A stretch of DNA of 13,425 nt, from contig WELB01000153.1 in NCBI GenBank assembly GCA_009602725.1, positions 277,049 through 290,473 on the forward strand. Reading direction: 5' to 3'. Shown here one piece after another: positions 1 through 12,851 of this stretch (the stretch's first letter is position 1; each line of letters opens with the position of its first letter). The DNA is from Spirogloea muscicola. Taxonomy: Eukaryota; Streptophyta; Zygnematophyceae; Spirogloeales; Spirogloeaceae. The notes beneath the pieces are model-generated. The model had not been told where the DNA came from. It saw nothing but the letters and a program-made list of their open reading frames with translations, and searched no databases. Position numbers and translations under genes: made by a program.

Positions 1-782
1 AGAAATGACAGATAGGCTGCCGGCATACCCATCTGGGCTGGGAGCATATCCTCGCGTCGTGCATATCCCAGACTCGCTATGTTCTCGAGTAGGGTATGGA
101 AGCGAGGACCCAAGCAGCCGAAAGTGTCGATTGCGGCCGGGAGGAGGTGGTCACTGCGGGGGTAGTCTGAGTAGTGTCGGAGCTTTTTCTGCTCAGCACC
201 TCCCACTGCGTGGCCAGCAATGTGTGTGGAAGCGGTCAGGGAGGCGCTTCCCTAGGAGGAGGCATTATGGAAGCGCGCCCCTCCCCCTTCCTATCCTCAC
301 GAGATGCACGATGTGATGATGAGCTTCCGGCCTGTATGGGCTTGCCGGTAGCGAGCCGTCGCCGCCTGTCAGCCTGTCTGCAGCGATCTCTGGCTCATGC
401 TATTGCACCCGCAAGCAGGGGCGAGCTTCCAGTTGGTGGCGGAGGAAGACAACAGCTCCTCCAATCTAAGGCAGGGGCTGTGAAAGGCCAGCTCAAAAAG
501 AATGAACAAGGTCCAAAGCGCCGAAAGGCGCCACAACCACACAGCAATACAAGAGACTACAGAGAACAGGAGCTTAGTAACCCCGAGTCAGCAGCCGCAA
601 GTCGGAGTGACTTGCAGCTGGAAAAGAGGCTTGCCATCTGCCTGCCGTCCGTTGAATCGGGCATTGATCGAAGATCTCTATGTGCTGACCTGTGATCACT
701 GAGCAGCAGGTGGCTTACACCTGTTGACGTACTTGCCATTTGGGTGACCTATTTCTTCCTTGTCTACGTACTTGGCCGCTCA
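1..782. other. No recognisable gene; left edge of window
   Basis: I see no conserved protein motif in any frame here. The longest open frame (174-695, +, 173 codons) is a Ser/Arg/Gln-rich string with no family signature, and I do not call it a gene. It could include exons of a gene that begins left of the window. A short GGAAGCG / CGCTTCC inverted repeat with a 10-base loop lies near 228-251. The stretch at about 721-790 resembles 12786-12832 and is described as a separate repeat. Confidence 0.5.
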
Positions 783-790
783 GACCCTCT
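721..790 (+). repeat. Short dispersed repeat, copy 1 (ACGTACTTG family)
   Basis: The string GACGTACTTGCCAT occurs at about 725-738. About 40 bases on, a variant reads CTACGTACTTGGCCGCTCAG. A third version combining both halves lies near 12792-12820. The match is too long and ordered to look like chance, but no element boundary is visible. Confidence 0.45.
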
Positions 791-1107
791 AACTCAGTCC
801 ACACTTCTCCTCCTCGGCATCCGCCGCGGCAGAGCCGCCTGCGAGTCCCCCGCCCGACTCGGGCCCCGACCTCGGTGTTCCTTCCCCCCGCCACTCTGCT
901 GCCCCTTCTCACCCCCGCCGCGCCCTGCGCCTGGCCTTCTGCTCCCTGCCCTCTGCATGGTGCCCCTCCGCCCCCTCAGCTCCGCCCCGCGATGCCTTGC
1001 CTCCGGCCCGCGCGACCGTCTGGCCGCATGTCGCCTCGCCTTGCTCTCTCCCGCCAGCGCGCAGTGCCGCCGTCAGCCCCTCCGCCTACTTGCTGCCGCT
1101 TCCCACC
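783..1107 (+). promoter_or_regulatory. C-rich leader/promoter of PDCD5
   Basis: This block is strongly enriched in C on the plus strand, with runs of CCCC and CCGCC, and ends at the PDCD5 start context CCCACCATGTCC. It contains several short overlapping open frames, expected from such low-complexity sequence. I read it as core promoter plus 5' untranslated region. No TATA box is evident. Confidence 0.45.
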
Positions 1108-2816
1108 ATGTCCTCCGTCTCCTCCCCGGTATCCTCACCCACGCCCTCCTGCTTCGCTGCCCCATCGGCTCTGCCCCAGGATGACCCGGAGCTTCAAGCG
1201 CTGCGCCAGAAGCGGATGCAGGAGCTGCTGGCCCAGCGAGGGGGCGGCAACGCCGTGGGCCAGGCACGGCCTCTCACGCCACCCTTGACCTGCTCGCCAA
1301 GGACTGGCGCAGGCGGAGTCGCTCCTAGGCCCTACTTAGCGATGATGCTGCCCTTCAATGACCAGCCTCCCACAGCTCGCTCGCTGATATTGCTGGTCAA
1401 AGTCCCCGACCAACATTGCCACCTGCTCCTGTCGTCTGACGCTTGCCTGTTATGGGCTTGCTGAGTGTTCAGGGGGGCCAGCCACAGTCTCGGGAGGATC
1501 AGCTAGCGCAGGAGGACCAGCGAAGGTTCGGGCTTTTACCCTCCACCGTGATTAGTAGCTGCAGTAGGCAGCCCGATGCACAAGGATTATTTGCATAGGT
1601 AGTTCAGATTGTCGAGACTTAAGGGTTCCTTGGGCCCAGACCTCTTAAGCCCTGCAGCCTAACGCCTCACCCCAGATGGTAGTGTTGGGGTTATGGTGAG
1701 AATCTATGTTTCCTGAGCAGCCACAGCAGCCACTGTCTGATCAATCTGTCAGCACCTTAATTCTCAAGAATGCGTTCAAGTGTCGTACTGGTGCACCTGC
1801 AACAAGCTGACGTGTGTGGTGCTTGTCTGAAGGTCAGGGAGGCAGAGGAGCGAAGGGCGATGATGCTGGCTCGTGTCCTCTCCGCCGCCGCACGAGAACG
1901 TTGTGAGCAACTCAGTGCCCCGCTTGGTCCTATTTTTCTCAGTCAGCCCTCAGGAGAATGAAGTATCAGGTGTTTTACGGGTTTTGGAATTTCAAGGTTT
2001 TAGCTATTCGCAGGGGTTTTCCTAAAACCCCTAAAATGGCATAAGGCCTAGTGCTTGGGATCAGGCTCAAAGGCAGCTGCCCAAGCGCTGAGACTAGACT
2101 ATAGAGCTTGTTTGGCAGAGATGCATTGGATCAAGGCAGCATATGCTGGATGGAGCAGTCGTAGTTTATAGTACAGAACTTAGGTGCAGATGGCCAGAGG
2201 ACCCAAGCCTAGGGCTCGACCCTAGATGACAATTCATACTGGAGCACCACTGGCACAATCTCCATGAGTTAGCTGCCTCCGCTGCAGGGGCTCAGTGTCC
2301 TACCTGAATGTGAGATGCAGAATTGGTACAGCTCTTGCTCATATGCTTCAGTGTTCTCTGTGCTTGTCTGCTTGTGCTAGTGGCGCGAATCGCATTGGTG
2401 AAGCCTGACAAGGCACGGGGAGTTGAGGACCTTATCCTGCGAAGTGCACAGATGGGTCAGATCGCTGAGAAGGTGACACCATACCAGGGACGCAGACCAT
2501 GTGCTGGCCTGCAGGCCGCGTAATTAGTGGTAATTCCATGTGGAGTGAGCCTACTTAGGTCTGAGGCTTGCTCATTTTGATTGCCCATGAGTCCATGACC
2601 ACATAGGTGAGTGAGGAGCGACTGATTGCGCTCTTGGAGCAAATAAACGAGCAGACACAGCGCACCACAAAAGTGACGGTATGTTCTGCCCCATGTCACC
2701 CCCTTGGCAGCATGGCCAGTGTATTCAGCTTCGCAGTCATGCTAGTGCCGGATCTCGCCTCATCACTTACACACGCCTACTTGCAGATACAACGGCGTCG
2801 CTTTGATGATGATTGA
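1108..2816 (+). CDS. PDCD5: PDCD5/TFAR19-family protein, six exons, 152 aa
   Basis: Exons by frame and splice sites: 1108-1254, 1473-1525, 1838-1902, 2381-2472, 2607-2678, 2787-2816 (459 nt, 152 residues plus TGA). Family landmarks in order: DDPELQALRQKRMQELLAQR (about 25-44), QEDQRREAEERRAMML (62-77), ARIALVKPDKARGVEDLILR (90-109), AQMGQIAEKVSEERLIALLE (111-130), and the terminal IQRRRFDDD. The middle parts match plant PDCD5 closely. PDCD5 proteins are small three-helix, DNA-binding-domain proteins that bind the CCT chaperonin and take part in cell-death and stress signalling in animals; the algal role is inferred only. The acceptor of exon 3 was set at 1837 because it restores QRREAEERR. 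Exon 2 is the least certain. About 24 Ser/Pro-rich residues precede the usual family start, so either the ATG at 1108 gives an extended N-terminus or a further 5' exon is missed. Confidence 0.92.
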
Positions 2817-3890
2817 GAGCGCAAGGAGGCTTTGAAACGAGCAAAGGCAGATCCTGGGGCCCACGGATGGCAGCCTTGGAAACTAGAGGCCTCTTGGGCG
2901 CTCACTGAGGACTCGACCTTGGCGTCCACCGTGGCTAGAGACGGGCAGCCCCGTTTGATCACAAGCGACGGCCGGGCTGTTGACATCTCTGTCTAGGTGG
3001 CTCTCTGACAGCTGGCCTGCTCCAGAAAGTGGAGCTTCGCAACTGCAGGGCTGGTGTATGTGTCAAGGGAGACCTTACTCTCTCACGGATGTAGCCAGTG
3101 GACTGGCCAATAGTTGGTCAAGGACGAGGCCCTTGGAAGCCGAGTAGACCTTTCTGCAGCTGACCGTCTGAGCTCAGGGCAAAGCTGGCCTGTGATCTGG
3201 GCGAGAGTTCTCAATGTGCACCTCGCAGGTGCTGAGAGTGCGGTGCAGATGGCCCGAGCGTCCACACTGCTTGTATCCTGGCAGGTGCGTCAAGCGGCTG
3301 CATGCTGCGGTGAGGCCTGCGCTTGGTGCTTATTGCCGGGCTCTTGTGCTCATGGAAGGAATTGTAAGCCTTGGACCATAACCTGAACCGCCTGGCAGAG
3401 AGCACGGGTGTAAAGGCAGCAGAATGGTGCAGGCAAAAGCGGAGGCAAGTTCACTGAAGGACTTGTGAAGGATGTGAAGTGGCATGTCCTTCATCAGACC
3501 GGTGGGATGGGGAAAGAGGGAAGCGGTTTCCCATAAAGAGCACTTGGAGAGTGGGAGCAGCCTGAAAAGAAGATGGAAATGCGCTTGCCATGATCAACAG
3601 GCAGTTGTGGAGGCCAGCCAAGTGTCAGCGAGCATGGGTGATCAGAAGGAGCTGCCGCAACACTGGAGTCTCGGGCCAGGAATGGCCGCTCAGTACCCCT
3701 CTGTCAGCAAGATCTGGACGATGGGAGAGCAGAGCGAGGTGTGCAAGCGATGAGTGCTTGATCTCAACCAGCATCGGTGGCAGCAAGGCAACGTGAGAGC
3801 TTGTACGTGCTTCACGGCACGTACAAACGTGAAGGGCACAGCCCCGCCGGGCCCGAGCCGGGGCGCCCAGTGCCAAGTGGCGGCGGCGCC
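2817..3890. other. Gap between PDCD5 and glyoxalase II; unassigned
   Basis: No recognised gene. The PDCD5 reading frame stays open for 59 codons past its TGA, up to TAG at 2994-2996. Other patches look mildly coding on the plus strand: around 2999-3090 (includes LLQKVELRNCRAGVCVKGD), 3162-3284 (includes VLNVHLAGAESAVQ) and 3374-3451 (includes LDHNLNRLAESTGVKAAEWC). Each is bounded by plausible splice dinucleotides, but I could not join them into one consistent model or match them to a family. The right end should hold the glyoxalase II promoter and leader. Confidence 0.4.
3801..3826. promoter_or_regulatory. Perfect 10-bp inverted repeat upstream of glyoxalase II
   Basis: TTGTACGTGC at 3801-3810 and GCACGTACAA at 3817-3826 are exact reverse complements around the 6-base loop TTCACG. 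The element ends 64 bases before the glyoxalase II ATG. Each arm holds a GTAC core and a TACGTG (ACGT-core) motif, the kinds of site bound in plants and algae by SBP-domain and bZIP factors. It could be a dimer-binding operator or a 5'-UTR hairpin. Confidence 0.5.
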
Positions 3891-5800
3891 ATGCCCGCGG
3901 CAGCGCCGGGCGTGGCCCTGGGTTTTCGCCCCATGGCCGCCGCCGCCAGCACCTGCCCCTGGCCGCCCGCCCTCCACCGCCACCCCGCCCGCCTTCTGGC
4001 GGCGGCTGCCACCGCGGCCGCTCTGCACGCCTCGTCGCCCGGGCCGAGCCCGCTCCAGATCCATCTGGTGAGCTGCGCCGCTGGCTGCTCACCCGCAGGC
4101 GCTGGCCCTGCTGCCTACTGGCGGGCCTGGCGCACGTTGCACTGCCAACAAGGTCGCATACCCGTGACCTTCCACTCACTCGAGAAGCACTGCCCATCAT
4201 ACCACGAGTAGGTGCCGTGCCTGAGCGACAACTACGCCTACTTGCTGCACGACGAGGCGGCGGGCGTGACGGGCATCGTGGACCCGTCAGAGCCAGGCCC
4301 CGTGGAGCGCGCGCTGCAGCAGCGAGGCCTGCCGCTGCACTTCATCCTCAACACGCACCACCACCACGACCACACCGGCGGAAATCTCCACCTCAAGCGG
4401 GCACACGGCGCCCAGGTGGGAGGTGCCCACCCCCTGCTTGCCTGGTCTCCCGGGCAAACCACCAGCTCGCAACCACCATTCCTGGTCTCCTCCCCTGCCA
4501 GCTGCGGCGAGCAGTTGCTCGACGAGGCAGGTTCGGCCACACAATCTGCACCTCTGAACCTTCATCTCCGTGGTGCCCTCTGGTGGTCGCCCTTAGGTGG
4601 TCGGTCCAGCCGCAGACCGGGGGAGGATACCCGGCATTGACATAGCTCTCGCCGAGGGCGATGAATGGTACTTCGGCAGCCACATGGTGCGCATCTTCGA
4701 CACGCCGGGCCACACACGCGGTGGGCTGCTGCTGCCCCTGCCACGTTCTTGTCGCGCCACCTTGCGGCAGCCAGTCTGACTGGGGATGGCAGTGGCTTGC
4801 GACCTGCTTACATGCTCAGCTGAACCTGCAGGCACTCACTGCTACGCCTGGGTGCAGGGCACATAAGCTTCTACTTCCCAGATGACAAGGCGGTGTTCAC
4901 GGGCGACACTCTTTTCTCCCTCGGCTGCGGCCGCCTGTTTGAAGGCACGCCACAGCAGGTTCAAATACTTCTGACGAGGCCATGCTCCGATAGCCCCTGG
5001 CATGTCATGCGCAGCTTCGCGCAATGCCCCAGCTCGCTCTAGGGCATTGACAAACTCAACAATGGGGCCTTACCTCATCTGCTGATGTCTTCTCAATCTG
5101 AGCAGATGTGGTCATCGCTGTCGAAGCTGGCAGGCCTGCCAGATGACACACGCATCTTCTGTGGTCATGAGTATACCCAGGTCATCCTTCTACTGCCTGA
5201 AGGGAACACTGTGAATGAAATGCCCGCTATATCTCATCTGCTGCTACTGCATAGTCGATGCTGCCTGTCCAATCGTCTTGTTGTTGCAGGCCTGTACAAT
5301 GCCCATCAGATGCGCCACGAAGATTAAAAAAGGGCCATACACATTAATCTTGCCGCTCACCTGACCACTAGTATGCACCCTGCTTCGGATTGCTTCTGAG
5401 TGTTTGTCCCAGTGCTGCTAAAACAGTCGAATGCAAAATTTGCCATGGGATTGGAGCCTGGCAATGAGGACTTGGTTGCCAGAGTGGAACAAATTAAGCA
5501 TCTGCGAAAGCAAGGCCTACCAACGGTACATCACACCTGGCCCACGCTTGAGCCTCTCCTAAAGCGTACTTGATGCGGCAAAAGATAAAATGCGATTGAT
5601 GATTATCACAAGCAGCTGAAAGGTCCAAGTGAGGCTCACTGCTACCCTTGCAGATTCCAAGCACTATGGGAGAGGAGAAGGCAGTCAATCCATTCTTGAG
5701 GCCATTCAGTGCTGAGATCAAGCGAGCCCTCTCTCTTTCTCAGACAGCGAGCAATGTGGATGCTTTTGCAGCCGTGCGTCAAGCCAAAGATAGGGCGTAG
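3891..5800 (+). CDS. HAGH: Glyoxalase II (hydroxyacylglutathione hydrolase), seven exons, 308 aa
   Basis: It hydrolyses S-D-lactoylglutathione to D-lactate and glutathione, the second step of methylglyoxal detoxification. Exons: 3891-4067, 4212-4415, 4597-4720, 4858-4958, 5106-5180, 5427-5525, 5654-5800; all phases agree and the frame ends at TAG. The metallo-beta-lactamase metal site is intact: THHHHDH (107-113), TPGHT (163-167), TGDTLF (183-188, with Asp185) and CGHEYT (221-226). GCGRLFEGT (191-199) is the glutathione-side signature. The C-terminal domain includes NPFLRP near residue 272. The catalytic part begins [17 protein letters not shown] after about 54 residues rich in Ala, Pro and Arg with almost no acidic residues, typical of an organelle leader. 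Two in-frame ATGs (3891, 3933) lie within it, so targeting may vary. All family residues I checked are present; this is an apparently functional gene. Confidence 0.96.
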
Positions 5801-6053
5801 ATCTGAGTGCTACTCACTGACCTTTGCCATCAGACAGATTAGGCCCGGCCAAATTGGCTCGCTATAATCATACGCATATGGCATTACTAGGCAGAGCACT
5901 TTGTGCTGCCCTGCCAAAGAATACATGATGACCTAGATATTGTCGGACTGAACAATGTGATGATTGGTGTCACAGATGGACTTAGAGCTTCGAGCAGACA
6001 GGTCACTGTTTCTCTAAAGTACCTGCAAAAGCTATCTTCAGTGCTTCTGCTGG
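5801..6053. other. Convergent intergenic region (3' ends of glyoxalase II and LYSA)
   Basis: These 253 bases separate the glyoxalase II TAG from the LYSA TGA on the opposite strand. The region must hold both 3' untranslated regions and polyadenylation sites. I see no TGTAA signal of the volvocine type and no AATAAA on either strand here. The transcripts may overlap. Confidence 0.5.
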
Positions 6054-10003
<3,950 letters not shown>

Positions 10004-10107
10004 GGTGCGGCCGCCGGGGTTTAAGGGGAGGAGGGAGGGTTGAGTGATGGCCAAGTGCGAAGGAAGGCAGGCCGGGTGATGGTCGTGGGCGGCTGTGAAG
10101 GCCAGCC
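10004..10107. promoter_or_regulatory. Putative divergent promoter, LYSA / unknown gene
   Basis: If LYSA starts at 10003 (minus) and the right-hand gene starts at the ATG at 10108 (plus), only about 104 bases separate them. The segment is purine-rich on the plus strand (AAGGGGAGGAGGGAGGG). It carries GTTTAAGG near 10019, the only A/T-rich core. The right-hand start is uncertain, so the promoter may be wider. Confidence 0.4.
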
Positions 10108-10474
10108 ATGTCCCCCCGCCGCCCCTGGAGCCTGGCCCACGCGCCGTCCCCCCGGCGCGCGCCGCCACAGCCGCCCGCTGCGCTCCGGCGCTCCGCGAGC
10201 ACCAGCTCCTCCCTCCTTGGTGGCGCCACGCGGGGCCGGCCCTGCGCTAGCCCCTCATGAGGCCTTCCCATGGCCTGGCCTGCCACTCTGTCGCCACCCC
10301 CGGACCCCTGTGTGGCCACCGGCGCGGCAGCCCGCGGCCCCTCGGAGCCGGCCGAGCAGGTGACAAGCGGGGCTAGCCTGCCCATCCCTGCGAGAGCTTG
10401 GCGCACGACTTGCATCATCCGTCGAGCCAGCGACCCACCTTTCCTTTGCCGCAGGTGATTGACGATGTTTGTAG

Positions 10475-11740
10475 TCCCTTGGCCTCCTGCAGCCCTGCAC
10501 CGACGGCCTGGAGGGAGCAGCATGCGACAAAGCTGTCATCGCCTGTCGGCCATGCGACGGCACAGCTGGCCTGCCCCTGCTCGACACCCACCGCAAGGGC
10601 CCCACTCTCACGCGCTGGAAGCTGATGGGCGGCGGGCCTCCGATGACCTGGTCGTACAGCGACGGTGCGCATCAGCTCCCAGACTTGGCAGAGATCCTGG
10701 CGGTCCGATGATGAACTGCCAGCAGTTCGCTGATGCGTCTCGATGGAGGGCACGTTTTTGCACTGTCTGTGTTCTTAAACTCCTGTTGATGAGAACCAAG
10801 AAAGTGGCTCCTGCTGCCTGGGGGTGGAGGCGCTGCAGGGCTGAGCTGCCCAGAGGATGTGGAAGAGGAGGCTGGCGACGCAGCGCAGGAGGTCGAGCTG
10901 GAGGCCAGGATCGTACACTTGGTCGAGCGAGGGCTATGGGACGAGCTCCGGCCCAATACTGGCGAGACGGTCTGTGTAGGTGAGCAGTCGTCTGCTTCTT
11001 ACACTAGGCAGGTGCTGCACTGTGAGGAAAGCCGCATTTTCTTGGCCGTCAGCAGGATGGGTCAGTGATTTCTAAAATCTATGGCCGTTGCGTCCTCCAC
11101 TTTGAGTGTGGGCTAGGAGCTTTCATTGAGCTCAAGCTGAGACCGTTCTAGGGATGTAGAGTATTCGTCTAAGCCCGCTGCTGTGCCCTGCTATTCACTG
11201 CAGGTGACGCGGTGGTGTGCATCACCTCTCAGCTGCAGCCTGGATCAAGTGATCGACTTTGGGAGTGGCACGGCCACATCCTGGCACACCGTGATGGACG
11301 GGGTTACAGCACAGGTTCCTGCCTCCACACGCATGTAGGAAAGCCAAGGGCATGCAGCCGCAGGGTCCTCAGTGAGCTCAGTCAGCCGGCATACTGTAGC
11401 CTGCCTGCGCAAGTCTGCATCTATATGCTGTTTTTGGAACAGCAGGACAAAATCATCTTGATTGTGTGAAAGTTTGTAAGAGACCGGCTCACAAACGTCA
11501 GCTGGCTCCAGAGCACTTCCTCCAGAGCCACCAAGGGCTCAGAATTCTGACAGGCACTGAAATGAGTGGAATGCAGAGTATGTCTATGGAAATTATTACG
11601 AGGTGCACAACTGTGATAGGAGCGAGACGAGATGTACAGAAGGTTCAGCCACAGCAGTGGGGACGTCAGAAGTGCTGCGAGCTGTGGGAGCAGGGGTGGG
11701 TGCAGCCTCGTGCTGTGGCAGAAGCAGACCGCGGCTTTGA
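10475..11740 (+). CDS. Conserved-looking protein of unknown function, multi-exon (start unclear)
   Basis: I do not recognise a named family. Firm exons: one ending at 10979, then 11204-11314 and 11577 onward; their phases agree. Together they read ARIVHLVERGLWDEL, PNTGETVCVGDAVVCI, RLWEWHGHILAHRDGRGYST, EYVYGNYYEVHNCD, then an in-frame TGA at 11738-11740. An upstream exon from 10475 or 10493 encodes four cysteines spaced C-x8-C-x6-C-x2-C (ending CRPCDG), a possible zinc site, then RWKLMGGGPPMTWSYSDG. Its donor (10665 or 10703) and the next acceptor (10838 or 10804) can be paired two ways. A leader-like frame from ATG 10108 (MSPRRPWSLAHAP) is rich in Arg, Pro and Ser as a transit peptide would be. 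It meets a TGA at 10258-10260 and was not joined. A plastid-lineage protein is my inference from the leader and a vague memory of similar plant proteins. The C-terminus past EYVYGNYYEV is weakly supported. Confidence 0.55.
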
Positions 11741-11922
11741 GATGTGGCGGGGAAGCGGCATAGTGGGCAAGGGCCGCTCGGCGGGGCCTGTGGGCTGTAG
11801 AGCGCCGACGCCGGCTGAGGTGCGGCGGTCAGGCGGGCCCCGGCCTGGTGGTGGCCCACCCGGCAGAAAGGTTAGGCCAAGTCTCGCATCTGAGCCCACC
11901 TTTGCACCTGTTCATCCCTTTT
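11741..11922. other. GC-rich stretch without recognised gene
   Basis: It follows the in-frame stop of the unknown gene. A long open frame crosses it (11466-12137, +) but translates to a Gly/Pro/Arg-rich string with no motif and runs out of frame with the firm exon at 11577. It may be 3' untranslated region. Confidence 0.35.
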
Positions 11923-12790
11923 GGGCTGGCCCCTTGCAGCCATCGCGGTACTTTAAAGAGCTGCTTTCTCTTTGCAGACTGGGATGGCCGTTTGCTCGGG
12001 CTAGGGGCAGGTCGGCCCACCTTGGGTCGGCGGAGGCGTCGTCAGTGCGAAAGCAGCACTCTATTTCACAATCGGCACTGCCAAGCGCTCACTTCATCAT
12101 CACCTGTTGCCCTTTCGTGTCAGGGTTTTTCCCCTGACCTGTCCATCTGGTCTATACAATTTCCGACTCCTTTGGACCTTGTCCAATCTTCTGTGGGCTG
12201 GCTTTAACAGCCCTCGTCCCCTTCGAAGAGCTGCTCCTTCTGTCCTCCCTCGTGCCCTGGCTGCCACCTCCGACTAGCGGCAGGGGACTGCCATCCGTCC
12301 TACATTCCCAGCTGCTACAATTCGTGATTTGCGGCTGCTAACCAGGGTTACTGAGCGCCCATCCTTAGTGACTGCTTGTTTTACTTTGTGTTATCCCATT
12401 TTGTCCAGGACCTTTGTGTCCTTCTGTGGGCTGGCCCTTCACAGCCCTTGCCCTCTATCAAGGAGATCATGCCTCTTGTCCACTCTCTTTGGGTTGGCCT
12501 TTCACAGCTCGGCTCCTATGAACCTTAATTATTTGGTGGGCTGGCCTTGCACAACCCTGGCACCCTTTGGAAGAGCTTACCCACTTTGAAGTGCTGCTTC
12601 CTTCCCAGCCCTGGACCTTGTCATTCTTCTTGAATGGCTGGCTGTTCACAGCCTTCCACAGTCTCCTTGAGACTTTCTTCTGCAGAGCTGCTGCTGCTGT
12701 GCAGCCCTCGCCCTTTGGACCTTTTACAGTCCTTGGGGCTGGCCTCTCACAGCCATTGCCTTACATTGGAAGAGCTGTTCTCTGTGGGTG
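11923..12790 (+). repeat. Degenerate repeat array with GGGCTG...CAGCCC inverted repeats
   Basis: Seven copies of a related unit start their core at about 11923, 12195, 12428, 12491, 12538, 12635 and 12736. A rough full unit is GGACCTTGTCC-nn-TTCT-n-TGGGCTGGCC, then TTTCACAGCCCTTGCCC, then TTTGGAAGAGCTGCTCC. Copies differ in completeness and spacing (47 to 272 bases). Each core holds a 5-6 bp inverted repeat with a 7-8 base loop; it is perfect at 12195-12213 and 12428-12447. No coding frame is conserved between copies. Two stretches between cores (12214-12427, 11943-12194) hold nothing else I can name. Confidence 0.75.
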
Positions 12791-12832
12791 TAGACGTACT
12801 TGCCATCGAACTTGGCCACTCAGGCCGTCCAT
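12786..12832 (+). repeat. Short dispersed repeat, copy 2 (ACGTACTTG family)
   Basis: It contains GACGTACTTGCCAT followed by CTTGGCCACTCAGGCC and resembles the 721-790 segment at the other end of the window. It lies at the right edge of the hairpin repeat array, so it may be part of the same repeat family. Confidence 0.45.
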
Positions 12833-12851
12833 CACTCAATACATCGCTTCC

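Noticed and set aside
740-1288. Plus-strand 182-codon Pro/Ser/Arg frame over the PDCD5 leader
   Set aside because: It is produced by the C-rich tract and overlaps PDCD5 exon 1 in the wrong frame.
1341-1386. Possible C/D-box snoRNA in PDCD5 intron 1
   Set aside because: GATGATG and CTGA are present, but the C box departs from consensus, the spacing is short and the terminal stem is weak.
3625-4200. Minus-strand 191-codon frame opposite the glyoxalase II leader
   Set aside because: It mirrors the GC-rich Ala/Pro leader exon and first intron; the peptide is Arg/Gly-rich low complexity, a typical shadow.
11466-12137. Longest single open frame (223 codons, +)
   Set aside because: It is Gly/Pro/Arg-rich without motifs and is out of frame with the firm EYVYGNYYE exon at 11577; it also runs into the first repeat unit.
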